A stretch of DNA of 64,000 nucleotides from Sporosarcina sp. BI001-red (GTDB taxonomy: Bacteria > Bacillota > Bacilli > Bacillales_A > Planococcaceae): positions 1 to 64,000 of the forward strand of contig NZ_QQAK01000011.1 of NCBI RefSeq assembly GCF_003384035.1, given 5' to 3'. The translations under genes and the position numbers were made by a program. Of this stretch, positions 27,179 to 36,019 are shown one piece after another. The notes beneath the pieces are model-generated. The model was given only the letters and a program-made list of their open reading frames with translations. It was not told the DNA's origin and made no database searches. Position 1 is the stretch's first letter, and every line of letters begins with the position of its first letter.

Positions 27179-28630
27179 ATGGCAGGATTAATCGGCTTTC
27201 TTACGATCGCATTACTTATTCTAAACATCCTGCTTGCGGGAGTTCTAATATTCTTGGAACGGCGTGACGCAGCATCTACATGGGCTTGGCTACTTGTCCT
27301 ATTTTTCATTCCTCTCTTTGGCTTCATTATCTATCTACTTTTCGGAAGACAGCTTCGGAAGCGTCACTTGTTTCGCTGGTCAGGTCGAGATCGCATTGGG
27401 ATTGAGACTTTGATCGACTACCAAATGGAAGCGATTGAAGATGAAACCTTTGAATTCCAACTTGATGATACCGCACATTACCACGATATGATTTATTTAC
27501 ATTTAAGAAATAACCATGCGGTGTTAACGCAAGATAATGATGTAGAAATCTTTAATGATGGTGCTGCTAAGTTTGAAGCACTTATTGAGGACTTGGAAAA
27601 TGCCAAGGATCATATCCATTTCCAGTATTACATTATGCGACTCGACAAGCTTGGTAGTAGAATCATGGAAGTCCTCGTGAGAAAAGCTAAGCAAGGTATA
27701 AAGGTCCGTGTGCTCTTTGATGATATAGGATCGCGTGGATTACACGTAAAACACCTGAAAGAGTTGACAGATGCAGGCGGAGAAGCTGTATCCTTCTTCC
27801 CGGCTGTGTTACCGCTCATTAATCCGCGTATGAATTACCGGAACCACCGTAAAATCGTCGTGGTCGATGGCAGGATCGGGTATGTTGGCGGATTCAACGT
27901 TGGAGACGAGTATCTCGGATTGAGCAAGAAGTTTGGCTATTGGCGGGATACGCATTTGAGAATTGAAGGCAGTGCTGTGCATCCGTTGCAGACCCGTTTC
28001 TTGTTAGATTGGAATCAGGCATTGGCATCGAGTGAAGTTCAATACAACGATCGCTACTTCCCTGTTATTCCTCGTAAAGGTTCGGTCGGCATGCAAATTG
28101 TTTCAAGCGGACCCGATGCAGAATGGGAACAGATCAAGGACGGCTATTTAAAGATGATTTTCATCGCGAAAGAATACATTTACATTCAAACGCCTTATTT
28201 CATTCCTGATGTCAGTTTCTTGGACGCATTGCGTATTGCATGCTTGTCCGGGATAGATGTACGGATTATGATCCCGAATAAGCCGGATCACATGTTTGTC
28301 TACTGGGCGACTTATTCGAATATCGGAACGTTGCTGAAAGCTGGAGCGCGCGTCTACATTTACGAGAACGGGTTCATACATGCGAAGCAGATTGTTGTGG
28401 ATGATGAATTATCAACCGTTGGTACAGCTAATATCGATGAGCGTAGTTTCCGTCTCAATTTCGAGATTAATGCGTTCATCTACGATCGAGAAAAGTCACG
28501 TGAACTTGCGGAGCTGTTTGAACAAGACATTCAGTTATCGACCGAGTTGACGTATGATATGTATTTGAATCGCTCACGAACGATTAAGATTAAAGAATCA
28601 ATATCACGATTGTTGTCACCTATTTTATAA
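27179..28630 (+). CDS. cls: Cardiolipin synthase
   Basis: A 483-aa phospholipase D superfamily enzyme that condenses phosphatidylglycerol into cardiolipin at the membrane. Two N-terminal transmembrane helices (about 5-25 and 35-58) precede two HKD motifs: HRKIVVVDG near residue 222 and HAKQIVVDD near 401. The size fits the ClsA group. The start follows AAAGGCGG. It ends in its own terminator, then repeat array B. Confidence 0.94.
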   Translation: MAGLIGFLTIALLILNILLAGVLIFLERRDAASTWAWLLVLFFIPLFGFIIYLLFGRQLRKRHLFRWSGRDRIGIETLIDYQMEAIEDETFEFQLDDTAHYHDMIYLHLRNNHAVLTQDNDVEIFNDGAAKFEALIEDLENAKDHIHFQYYIMRLDKLGSRIMEVLVRKAKQGIKVRVLFDDIGSRGLHVKHLKELTDAGGEAVSFFPAVLPLINPRMNYRNHRKIVVVDGRIGYVGGFNVGDEYLGLSKKFGYWRDTHLRIEGSAVHPLQTRFLLDWNQALASSEVQYNDRYFPVIPRKGSVGMQIVSSGPDAEWEQIKDGYLKMIFIAKEYIYIQTPYFIPDVSFLDALRIACLSGIDVRIMIPNKPDHMFVYWATYSNIGTLLKAGARVYIYENGFIHAKQIVVDDELSTVGTANIDERSFRLNFEINAFIYDREKSRELAELFEQDIQLSTELTYDMYLNRSRTIKIKESISRLLSPIL

Positions 28631-28644
28631 TGTCTTTGCGTATC

Positions 28645-28678
28645 GGGACACCTCCTATTTGGGGGTGTTCTTTTTTTG
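28645..28678 (+). terminator. Terminator after cls
   Basis: Stem GGACACC/GGTGTTC with a short loop, followed by T7. It lies just before repeat array B. Confidence 0.85.
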
Positions 28679-28694
28679 TGGGATTGGGGGGTGT

Positions 28695-29173
28695 TTGAGC
28701 GGATTCCCGGCCTACTTGAGCAGATTCCTGGCCCGCTTGAGCGGATTCCCGGCCTGCTTGAGCAGATTCCCAGCCCGCTTGAGCAGATTCCCGGCTTGCT
28801 TGAGCGGATTCCCGGCCTGCTTGAGCGGATTCCATGCTTGCTTGAGCGGATTCCTGGCTTGCTTGAGCGGATTCCCGGCTTGCTTGAGCGGATTCCAAGC
28901 CGTGAGCGGATTCCCGGCCCGCTTGAGTTCGCTTGAGCAGATTCCTGGCTTGCTTGAGCAGATTCCTGGCTTGCTTGACCAGATTCCCGGCCCGCTTGAC
29001 CAGATTCCCGGCCCGCTTGAGCAGATTCCCGGCTTGCTTGAGCGGATCCCTGGTCTGCTTGAGCAGATTCCTGGCCCGCTTGAGCGGATTCCTGGCCCGC
29101 TTGAGCGGATTCCCGGCCTACTTGAGCGGATTCCTGGCCCGCTTGAGCGGATTCCCGGCTTGCTTGAGCAGAT
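28695..29173 (+). repeat. Tandem array of about 23 direct repeats, 21-bp unit (array B)
   Basis: The unit TTGAGCGGATTCC followed by CGGCCTGC repeats with a 21-bp period. Position 7 alternates between G and A (GAGCGG / GAGCAG), twice GACCAG, and the tail varies among CGGCCTGC, TGGCTTGC, TGGCCCGC. One unit is shortened near 28903 and an extra TTGAGTTCGC piece is inserted near 28924. The period is a multiple of three and lacks stop codons, so spurious ORFs appear in several frames. The array fills the convergent gap between the terminators of cls and the vanY-type gene. Confidence 0.97.
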
Positions 29174-29222
29174 CGACTAGAATCCTAGAAACGGAGAAGC
29201 TCATTTTGGCCATGAAGACAAA

Positions 29223-29250
29223 GAAAAAAGGACTGCAGTTGCAGCCCCTT
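29223..29250 (-). terminator. Terminator after the VanY-type gene
   Basis: On the minus strand a short hairpin (GGCTGCA/TGCAGTCC, one bulge) is followed by T6. Moderate strength. Confidence 0.6.
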
Positions 29251-29256
29251 TCCTTT

Positions 29257-30138
29257 TCACTCCACTCCGAGGTATTCCTCGAGTGTGATATTTTTCTTGA
29301 AGATTTCCTCAGCTATTGGCTTTCCAACGTAGCGGTAGTGCCACGCTTCATGCATATATCCTGTGATTTGTTCTTTGTGATTCGGGTAGCGCAAAATGAA
29401 CCCGTAGCGGTGAGCATTTGCGAGCAACCATTTGCCTGCTTCAGTTGTACCGAACGAAGATGATGCCCAATGCTTTTCATGATTCACTTCACCGATATCG
29501 AACGCAAGACCCGTTTGGTGTTCCGAATAACCGGGTCGTGCACTGTAGCGATCTGCCGCTTCGACTCCATCTCGATCCGCATAACGATTATAAAGCGTCA
29601 CTTGATAGTCATACGATCGATATGTGCTAAACGCCGTTAAGTTGTAACTGGAAAGTTGTGCTTCCGCAGCCATTTCCTCAAATGCAGCGCGAGCTTCTTT
29701 GTTTTCCCCAGGTGCAAAAGTTTCTGGTAGTGGATACTTTTTGTTGGCGATTAAGATGTTTTTTACATAGGTCGGTTTGCTTGGCAATTTCTGTCCCTCC
29801 ACGTATCCTCCATCAAAAGATTGTTCTTCCTTGCTTGGTTGTTCTTCCTTGCTTGGTTCCTCTGGCTCTACTTCTGCAGGAGGTAGATTTTGTTCATCCT
29901 CTTCGCCCTTTTCAAGACTCTTTTCAGGTGCTTTGTCTTCAGAGTCGGGGGAGGCTTCTGGTAATTCATTATCCGCATTTGATAAACCCGCTTGTTCTAA
30001 CGTTTTCTCAACGTCCCAATCATTCGTACCCATCCATATAATCAGTCCGACTATCGCGGCAACGACAATTAGTAACATCGCTTTTAGCCCCGTAGACTGT
30101 TTCTTGCTCTTTCGCCTTCTGTCTTGTCTTCGTTTCAT
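29257..30138 (-). CDS. D-alanyl-D-alanine carboxypeptidase, VanY type
   Basis: A 293-aa exported metallopeptidase. A basic N-terminus (KRRQDRRRKSKKQ) and one membrane helix (about 20-38) anchor it; a disordered Glu/Pro/Ser-rich stretch (about 45-115, with a doubled PSKEEQ) links to the M15B peptidase domain. The zinc motif SEHQTGLAFDIG and the EAWHYRY motif are intact. It trims terminal D-Ala from peptidoglycan. I prefer the ATG at 30138 (AGAAGG upstream at 10 nt) over the one at 30159. It is convergent with cls across array B. Confidence 0.88.
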   Translation of the reverse strand: MKRRQDRRRKSKKQSTGLKAMLLIVVAAIVGLIIWMGTNDWDVEKTLEQAGLSNADNELPEASPDSEDKAPEKSLEKGEEDEQNLPPAEVEPEEPSKEEQPSKEEQSFDGGYVEGQKLPSKPTYVKNILIANKKYPLPETFAPGENKEARAAFEEMAAEAQLSSYNLTAFSTYRSYDYQVTLYNRYADRDGVEAADRYSARPGYSEHQTGLAFDIGEVNHEKHWASSSFGTTEAGKWLLANAHRYGFILRYPNHKEQITGYMHEAWHYRYVGKPIAEEIFKKNITLEEYLGVE

Positions 30139-30325
30139 TAGAAAATTGCCTTCTTTCATAGTGTCTCTTGCAATCTATTTTCAGTTTCTTGAATATTACA
30201 GGATCATTACAAAGTGTCCAGTTCATAGTCTACCATCATTTCTGTCTTAGGACTACTGTGCCTTTTTTAAAGTGTATGCTATGATTACTTTTTCAGCTTG
30301 ATTTTTTTGATGAAGGATGATTCTA

Positions 30326-31480
30326 TTGGCAAACCAACGATGGCTTTCTGCTAGTTTTTTTGTATTCTTTTTTACGTGGGGAATCTTTCTTCCTTATTGG
30401 ACCGGATGGTTGACCATTGAAAAAGGTCTCACGGTTTCAACAGCGAGTGTCATCATGGGAATCGGAATGGCCGCACGAGCGCTCACTACCTTTCTCGTAT
30501 TCCCTGTATTAACAAATAGAGCCTCTTTACGAAGAGTCGTTCAAGTGTTATCGATCCTCTCCCTGCTGCTCGTCATTCTATACTTGCCTGATTCTCCAAT
30601 ATGGGTACTTGGAGCGATCACAATCCTTTTCAGCGCCGTCTATCCTATGGTGTTGCCCGCTGTCGAGAGTGGCGCTACTCTATTAATGCAGTCTGAGCGC
30701 ATCCATTATGGGAAAAGCCGTTCATTTGGATCAATTGGATATACAGTTGCTTTACTGCTCGTCGGTGTGGCAACGTCTATTTGGAGCGAGCAATCGATTT
30801 TGTATTTAATGATTGCTGGACTTAGTGTTACGGTTCTTTTTTTCATGAAGGGCGCACCTGCAGTTCTGAACATGGCACCTGAACGAACTTCTTCACAAGT
30901 CTCTCAGACTAAGTTAAGGACGTTGTTCCAAACAAAAGGGTTTCTAGTTGTCACAATATTAGCCGTCTTGCTTCAAGGGGCTCATGCTGCGTATTATAGC
31001 TTCGGTTTCATTTACCTGGATGACCTGAATGTTTCTGGGTTTTGGATTGGGGTTATTTTAAACGTTGCAGTGTTGTTTGAGATTCTTTTCTTCCGCGTTT
31101 CGGACCGAATGCTATCAAATGTAAAGATTTCAACGATGTTCTTAATTGCCGCAATTGGTTCAACCGTTCGGTGGATCGTTGTTTTCCTCTTTCCCATTAC
31201 AGCCGTGTTTGTTGTTACGCAAATGTTGCATGCCATTTCTTTCGGGATTGCACATTATGCATTCATCCAATACATATCCACTCGCCTTCCAAAGCAGCAA
31301 ATCGCCTCTGCACAAGGCATGTATGCGGCGTTTGCTATGAGCTTAAGTACCGCATTTTTGACGATTCCTGCAGGGTATTTATACGATATTTCTCCTGGAC
31401 TCGCATTTTTAGGAATGGCGGTATGTACAATTCCTGCTATCTTTATCGTTCTCGGTACTCGACGAAAGTTTGAATACTAA
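30326..31480 (+). CDS. Major facilitator superfamily transporter (LacY-like/PP1271-like)
   Basis: A 384-aa MFS protein with about twelve transmembrane helices, resembling the MFS_1-like/HcaT-like group of predicted nucleoside or aromatic-acid transporters. The start is a TTG preceded by AAGGATGA at proper spacing; an ATG 9 nt upstream lies inside that ribosome site. The conserved loop between helices 2 and 3 is weak. Substrate unknown. A strong terminator follows. Confidence 0.85.
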   Translation: MANQRWLSASFFVFFFTWGIFLPYWTGWLTIEKGLTVSTASVIMGIGMAARALTTFLVFPVLTNRASLRRVVQVLSILSLLLVILYLPDSPIWVLGAITILFSAVYPMVLPAVESGATLLMQSERIHYGKSRSFGSIGYTVALLLVGVATSIWSEQSILYLMIAGLSVTVLFFMKGAPAVLNMAPERTSSQVSQTKLRTLFQTKGFLVVTILAVLLQGAHAAYYSFGFIYLDDLNVSGFWIGVILNVAVLFEILFFRVSDRMLSNVKISTMFLIAAIGSTVRWIVVFLFPITAVFVVTQMLHAISFGIAHYAFIQYISTRLPKQQIASAQGMYAAFAMSLSTAFLTIPAGYLYDISPGLAFLGMAVCTIPAIFIVLGTRRKFEY

Positions 31481-31526
31481 AAAAGGAAACGGCAGCGCTC
31501 TTTGCGCAACGCCGTTTCCTTTTTTC
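31479..31526. terminator. Bidirectional terminator
   Basis: Stem AAAAGGAAACGGC/GCCGTTTCCTTTTTT around an inner GCGC hairpin. It serves the MFS gene and the convergent small membrane gene. Confidence 0.92.
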
Positions 31527-31773
31527 ATCCTAGTAATCTTAAAAACAAGATGACTGCAAGAGCAATTGCAAACAACATGGAGAGCCCTTGCATCCACCGA
31601 GACTCACGAATCATCCCCTGGCTCTTGAATTGCTTCGCTCGTGCACTATTCGTTAGAGCAAACAGAGCAACCATGCCAATCAGTGCATTTTGTAAGTCTA
31701 ACTTGACGATAAAATAGAGCGAAAACACGCCAGCTAAGACAATACTTATTCCATAAATCCACTTAGTGTTCAT
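31525..31773 (-). CDS. Small membrane protein, unknown function
   Basis: An 82-aa protein with about three hydrophobic segments (about 4-27, 32-48 and 62-80) and a basic loop (SARAKQFKSQG). The ATG at 31773 lies 9 nt after GGAGG. I do not recognise the family. It is a monocistronic gene between two terminators, upstream of nothing obvious and downstream of yidC on the same strand. Confidence 0.75.
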   Translation of the reverse strand: MNTKWIYGISIVLAGVFSLYFIVKLDLQNALIGMVALFALTNSARAKQFKSQGMIRESRWMQGLSMLFAIALAVILFLRLLG

Positions 31774-31816
31774 CAGCATAAACCTCCATTTCACAGTCAG
31801 GCTGATGTTCTATAGT

Positions 31817-31845
31817 TAAAAAAGAAGCCGGAGTAAGCTCTCCGG
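31817..31845 (-). terminator. Terminator after yidC
   Basis: Stem GCCGGAG/CTCCGGC with loop AGCTTA, then TTCTTTTTT on the minus strand. Confidence 0.9.
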
Positions 31846-31863
31846 CTGGTTTAGCTATAAAAG

Positions 31864-32718
31864 TTATTTCCCTTTTTTCTTGTCGTTCTTAGGTTTCTCA
31901 TCTTCCGGATCGATGATTTCTACATCAACATGACCGTCAGCTTCTACCGCTAGTTCTGCTGCAGTGTGTTTATAGTAGAATTTACGTCCAAGATACGTTT
32001 GGAAAATCATGAACAGACCACCTACTGCCCAGTAAAGAGGAAGTGCAGCAGCAACCCGGTACGAGATGAACATAATCATAATCGGTGAAATGTAGACGAA
32101 TAATTTCATCTGTGCTTTCTGCGTTTCTGGCATTGTCCATAGTGAAACTCTTGCTTGGACAAAATACACAGCACCGGCAACGAGCATCATAATAATATCG
32201 GGTTTACCAAGCTCAAACCATAGAAACTTATGGCTTTTCACGACATCATCGGCATACAAAATAGCAAAGTATAGACCCATGATGATTGGCATTTGAATCA
32301 CTAATGGGAGACAACCCATATTAAGTGGATTCACATTATGTTTTGAATAGAGACCCATCATTTCTTGTTGTAGCTTCGCTTGTTCTTCTTTGTTGCCTGC
32401 TTCTTTAGCTGTTTTCATCTGTTTTTGGATCGTTTCCATTTCAGGTTTCAACGCATCCATTTTTACTTTCATTTCTTGCTGTGATTTGTAATTCTTCAAC
32501 ATAAGTGGCATTAGGATTAAACGGATCCCCATCGTGATGACGATGATTGCGAGTCCATAGCTTCCGCCAAATGCTTCTCCTAAAGTATGAAGCAACCATT
32601 CCATCGGTTTAACAAATAATCCGTAGAACGTTCCTCTTTGTTCTTGAACACTCGTACAACCACTCAGCAAAACGGCGGCAGTTGCCAACATCGTTATAAA
32701 TCCAATTCTTTTTTTCAC
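31864..32718 (-). CDS. yidC: Membrane protein insertase YidC/OxaA
   Basis: A 284-aa YidC family insertase of the Gram-positive type. A lipoprotein signal peptide ends at lipobox LLSGC, then five transmembrane helices; the conserved arginine of the hydrophilic groove is in the GIRLILMP segment. The C-terminus is charged and rich in Lys/Asp. It inserts and folds membrane proteins with or without SecYEG. I place the start at GTG 32718, 5 nt after AAGGTGG. Being single and away from rnpA, it may be the second (YqjG-like) paralogue. Confidence 0.92.
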   Translation of the reverse strand: MKKRIGFITMLATAAVLLSGCTSVQEQRGTFYGLFVKPMEWLLHTLGEAFGGSYGLAIIVITMGIRLILMPLMLKNYKSQQEMKVKMDALKPEMETIQKQMKTAKEAGNKEEQAKLQQEMMGLYSKHNVNPLNMGCLPLVIQMPIIMGLYFAILYADDVVKSHKFLWFELGKPDIIMMLVAGAVYFVQARVSLWTMPETQKAQMKLFVYISPIMIMFISYRVAAALPLYWAVGGLFMIFQTYLGRKFYYKHTAAELAVEADGHVDVEIIDPEDEKPKNDKKKGK

Positions 32719-32828
32719 GAAATCCACCTTCACTATTTTTCAAACTATTAGCAACCCTATTTCTATAGAAAAACTTAGAATGGCTAACGGGATTTTTTCA
32801 AAAACAGACGGTCATCGTCTCTTCAAAA

Positions 32829-32858
32829 AGTATACCCTAATCCCCTTCACAATTACAA
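32829..32858 (-). promoter_or_regulatory. Likely sigma-A promoter of yidC
   Basis: On the minus strand TTGTAA (32853-32858) and TATACT (32829-32834) with an 18-bp spacer, 110 bp before the yidC start. Confidence 0.6.
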
Positions 32859-32896
32859 TGAAACCTATTATGAAAAGTTCTATTTCATCTGTACAA

Positions 32897-32944
32897 TACA
32901 AAAAAACCTGCATTCAGTGACAATTTAGTCACTTTGCAGGTTTT
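32897..32944 (-). terminator. Terminator after the YtxH-like gene
   Basis: A two-part stem (AACCTGCA with TGCAGGTT and inner GTGAC/GTCAC), followed on the minus strand by T7. Confidence 0.9.
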
Positions 32945-33012
32945 GAATAGGTAAACATTCACAAGAACTTTAGTTTAGGTGTTAGGATTCGGCTGTTCTT
33001 GAAATAAGTCGA

Positions 33013-33402
33013 TTAGTTTGCTGTGGATTTGGATTTGTCCGAATCTGATTTCGCTTCTTTAGACTCCAGCTTGTCCGTAATTTCTTTATCTATCTTTTTG
33101 TGATAAAGGCCGTCTTCTTTTGCACCTTTGCCTTTATCTTCTACTTCTTGGTTGTAGTAGTGAACGCTTGTCTGAGCTCCTTCACTCACCATCTTATTGT
33201 CCTGGAAATCATAGGGATCGGACATACCTCGCTTTGTATCATCTGAGTAGTCCGCCTTTTTGGATTGAACAAAAGAATCGACTTTCGTAACTAAATTATT
33301 CACAGCTACTTGTGCTTTGTCACGGTTTTCTTTCTTGCTGAAATACGCATAAGCTCCAGCTGCAAGTGTTGCAAGTAAAATACCATTACGTTTTTTAGCC
33401 AT
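33013..33402 (-). CDS. YtxH-like small stress protein, unknown function
   Basis: A 129-aa protein with a short N-terminal hydrophobic helix (GILLATLAAGAYAYF) followed by a long, highly charged region ending in a Lys/Ser/Asp-rich tail. The layout resembles YtxH-like general stress proteins, but the similarity is not strong enough to name it. GGAGG is 10 nt before the ATG at 33402. A SigB-type promoter (33459-33483) sits directly upstream. Confidence 0.7.
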   Translation of the reverse strand: MAKKRNGILLATLAAGAYAYFSKKENRDKAQVAVNNLVTKVDSFVQSKKADYSDDTKRGMSDPYDFQDNKMVSEGAQTSVHYYNQEVEDKGKGAKEDGLYHKKIDKEITDKLESKEAKSDSDKSKSTAN

Positions 33403-33458
33403 GAAAATCAAACCTCCAAGTTTGTACTTATATTTTAGTATGGGTCCATGTAACAAGT

Positions 33459-33483
33459 ATACCCCACTTCTTCTTCACCAAAC
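33459..33483 (-). promoter_or_regulatory. Candidate SigB promoter of the YtxH-like gene
   Basis: On the minus strand GTTTGG (33478-33483) and GGGTAT (33459-33464) with a 13-bp spacer. The -10 is a perfect SigB match and the -35 keeps the GTTT core. It lies 57 bp upstream of the start codon. Confidence 0.72.
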
Positions 33484-33581
33484 GCAGTTAACATTTCATT
33501 TTCATGACAAGTCTGACTATCGCTAGTTTTCAATACGTGCATTTGTTATGATGAGAGAAAGATTAATGAGGTGAAAGCGCA

Positions 33582-34079
33582 ATGATTCGACAAATGATTG
33601 AGGAAGATATTGCTGCCGTTCAACACATTGCCCGTGAGACTTGGAAAGCTACGTATACAGAACTTTTGCCCGAAACTGTCCAACAGAAATTTCTCGATAG
33701 CGCTTATTCAACACCGATGCTGATAAAGCGTATGGAAAAGACCGAGGTTTTAATCGCCGAACGTGATGGACGAGCTGTTGGTTTTTTTAATATGACACGA
33801 ATTGACGAAGATGGAGATGCTGAACTGACCGCGCTTTATATTCTTCCTAACTACCAGCGACAAGGTATCGGGATAGAGTTATTTGAAGGTGCTTTAACAC
33901 TATTGAATAATGCTATGAAGCTATTTGTGTACGTTGACGATTTGAATGATCCAGCAAAATCATTCTACGAGAAGCTCGGTTTTGAGTTGCTCGAAGTTTT
34001 TGATGAAGACTTCGAAGGGGTTCCGGTCGAAACAGCACAATATGTTTATATGATTCAGCAATCCGCTTTATGCATCTAA
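33582..34079 (+). CDS. GNAT-family N-acetyltransferase
   Basis: A 165-aa GNAT protein; the acetyl-CoA loop is PNYQRQGIGIELF (motif A) and motif B contains DDLNDPAKSFYEKLGF. The acceptor is unknown. GAGGTG precedes the ATG. A TATGAT -10-like box lies about 25 bp upstream of the ribosome site. It is a single gene between two promoters facing apart and ends in a bidirectional terminator. Confidence 0.88.
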   Translation: MIRQMIEEDIAAVQHIARETWKATYTELLPETVQQKFLDSAYSTPMLIKRMEKTEVLIAERDGRAVGFFNMTRIDEDGDAELTALYILPNYQRQGIGIELFEGALTLLNNAMKLFVYVDDLNDPAKSFYEKLGFELLEVFDEDFEGVPVETAQYVYMIQQSALCI

Positions 34080-34082
34080 TAC

Positions 34083-34123
34083 AAAAACGTCCCATTCGGC
34101 AAATACCGAATGGGACGTTTTTT
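34083..34123. terminator. Bidirectional terminator
   Basis: Perfect stem AAAAACGTCCCATTCGG/CCGAATGGGACGTTTTT with loop CAAATA and T6 on plus; A5 on the other side also makes it work on minus. Confidence 0.94.
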
Positions 34124-34129
34124 ATCGTT

Positions 34130-34609
34130 TTACAAAGGGCGCATTCCGCCATCGTCAGGAGGGGTATCCGTTATGATCTGATCATCTGGATACATGGTTT
34201 TAGGTTTCTTAGTCAATGAAAGAATACCTGCGATATAGAGCAAGATTGAAGTAAGAGATAAAATACCTCCCGTTAACCCTCCGAGTATGAACATGATTCC
34301 TGCAAGTTTAGGATTTTTGTTTTTCCAAATGTTTACTAAACCGATAATCGTCAATACTAAACTTATAACTAGAAACACAATTCCAAGCCATAAGAAGCCT
34401 CCAAATCCATCAATGATTTTAAAAATCATATCTATATCTGCAGGTGTCATGGAAGGATCTGAATAAAACTCCATTTCCATTTCTGTACGGAAGTCCGCGT
34501 TCGAACTAATCATATTGTAAAAAACCGCGCCAAAAATGGATGCTATAACTCCTAATGCTGTAAATACTAAACTTATAACTCCCAATACCTTTTCTGCTGT
34601 TCGATTCAT
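34130..34609 (-). CDS. DUF4064-like membrane protein
   Basis: A 159-aa membrane protein with four predicted helices (about 8-32, 70-92, 100-122 region and 108-130) and a polar C-terminus rich in Asp/Pro. The N-terminus NRTAEKVLGVI fits the DUF4064 family. Function unknown. It is convergent with the GNAT gene and ends at the shared terminator. Confidence 0.75.
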   Translation of the reverse strand: MNRTAEKVLGVISLVFTALGVIASIFGAVFYNMISSNADFRTEMEMEFYSDPSMTPADIDMIFKIIDGFGGFLWLGIVFLVISLVLTIIGLVNIWKNKNPKLAGIMFILGGLTGGILSLTSILLYIAGILSLTKKPKTMYPDDQIITDTPPDDGGMRPL

Positions 34610-34689
34610 TTACATCGCCTCACTTTTTCTAGTTGATAGGTTACTATACGAACGAATTCACAAAACGTTTCAATTTTAGAGTATTTCCT

Positions 34690-34730
34690 AAAAAAAAGCG
34701 GAGCGCCTCAACACTGCGTTCCGCTTTTAT
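34690..34730. terminator. Bidirectional terminator after the small GNAT-like gene
   Basis: Stem AAAGCGGAGCGC/GCGTTCCGCTTT with loop CTCAACACT; T-rich runs follow on both strands. Confidence 0.88.
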
Positions 34731-34736
34731 TTTTCG

Positions 34737-35018
34737 TTACGCTTTCACATCGTTGTATTCTTCGTATCTGTTGAACGCGGTTACTACGTATGAACAAACC
34801 GCTTCCATCTTCAAATTGTTTTCCCGAGCATAGTCAGCAGCACGGTCTAGAAGTTTTTTTGCAACGCCTCCACCACGAAGTTCTTCCGAAACGAAAGTGT
34901 GATCCATCACCATGACATCTCCGAGAAGTGTCCACGTAATTTCAGCTAGCGTTTCACCATCTTGCTCATTGCGAAATGCATAGGCATCTCCGCCAAGATC
35001 TTTGTATTCGAATTCCAT
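34737..35018 (-). CDS. Small GNAT-like N-acetyltransferase (YjdJ/COG2388 type)
   Basis: A 93-aa protein of the short GNAT-like family with the acetyl-CoA loop in EELRGGGVAKKLLDRAADYAREN and the typical end VCSYVVTAFNRYEEYNDV. Members acetylate unknown targets, possibly protein termini. It is monocistronic with its own terminator. Confidence 0.85.
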   Translation of the reverse strand: MEFEYKDLGGDAYAFRNEQDGETLAEITWTLLGDVMVMDHTFVSEELRGGGVAKKLLDRAADYARENNLKMEAVCSYVVTAFNRYEEYNDVKA

Positions 35019-35080
35019 GAGAACTGCCTCCCTTTAATTGGATAGTTACGTATTTAGATAGTTCAACGCTATTTACTTAA

Positions 35081-35965
35081 TTATTGAAATATGGATTTCA
35101 CAGAATCTACAAGACCTTTGAAGAATTCTTTGACGTTATCCCAAAAACCAGGATCGATTTCACCTAATTTATCTTTAACTTTAGAAGCCATATCGTCCAG
35201 TTGCTGCGAGAATTTTGAGAAATCGATATCGAGTTTACTAATCCGGTCCATCAGGTCAATCAGTAATTGACGATCCGCATCGCTTAGCTCGATTTTGTGT
35301 TTCTCTAATTGTTCTTTAACAATCTTTTCTACATCTTCTTTAGTCGCAGGCTTTTTGTCTGAAATTTGCTGTTTAATATCCGTCAATAGTTCGGCAACTT
35401 TGTCTTTGTCTACACCTTTTTCGGAAAGAGTCGTTGCAACGTCCAGTTCATCATTGGCCACATCTGTACGATCTTTATCCAGCGTTTCACCGCTTACTTC
35501 ATAGGCTTTGTATATACCGACTAGCGCAGAATGCCCTGTTACTTTTTTAGGGGCAGCCACTTCTACTTTAGCATCCTCAATACCTGCAGTCAGCATCGCT
35601 GTTGCATACATATCTGGGGTTACTTGAGTTATATTGTCTTGCGTGACAATCGAAATCACGAGCCCTTTGCCTGCATCTTGCCGCATGATTTTCGCTGAAG
35701 AATACATGCGTGCATTCGGATCGCCGTCTTTAATATACGTAACGAGATCTTTCCCTGTCACTTCAATTTCTTCTACCTCTGCTTCTTCATCCACTTTCAG
35801 GCTCTTTTTCACACTAGCTCGTTCGTCATCGGAAAGGTTTGCGCCATAAACTACAATTGGTACTCCTAGCTTTTCATTAATGGATGAATCTGCTGATGCA
35901 ATGTTTGGTAATAGTAGTCCCACAGAGAGCATCAATGCAAGACTAGCAGTAAGCGTTCGTTTCAT
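35081..35965 (-). CDS. Secreted DUF1002-family protein (YpuA type)
   Basis: A 294-aa protein with a Sec signal peptide (cleavage likely after NIASA) and a DUF1002 domain, similar to B. subtilis YpuA. The ATG at 35965 has AAGGAGG 7 nt before it. The C-terminal third is helical and rich in Lys/Asp (predicted coil). YpuA is linked to cell-envelope stress in B. subtilis; molecular role unknown. Confidence 0.85.
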   Translation of the reverse strand: MKRTLTASLALMLSVGLLLPNIASADSSINEKLGVPIVVYGANLSDDERASVKKSLKVDEEAEVEEIEVTGKDLVTYIKDGDPNARMYSSAKIMRQDAGKGLVISIVTQDNITQVTPDMYATAMLTAGIEDAKVEVAAPKKVTGHSALVGIYKAYEVSGETLDKDRTDVANDELDVATTLSEKGVDKDKVAELLTDIKQQISDKKPATKEDVEKIVKEQLEKHKIELSDADRQLLIDLMDRISKLDIDFSKFSQQLDDMASKVKDKLGEIDPGFWDNVKEFFKGLVDSVKSIFQ

Positions 35966-36019
35966 CTTCTTACCTCCTTGTTTCCAATACATACGAAATT
36001 TTCAGGTAAAAGGTTCCCG

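Noticed and set aside
28620..29180. Long open frames on both strands through array B (heptad-like products such as GLLERIP repeats).
   Set aside because: The 21-bp period is a multiple of three and lacks stops, so frames stay open by chance; there is no ribosome site at the starts and the frames run on both strands.
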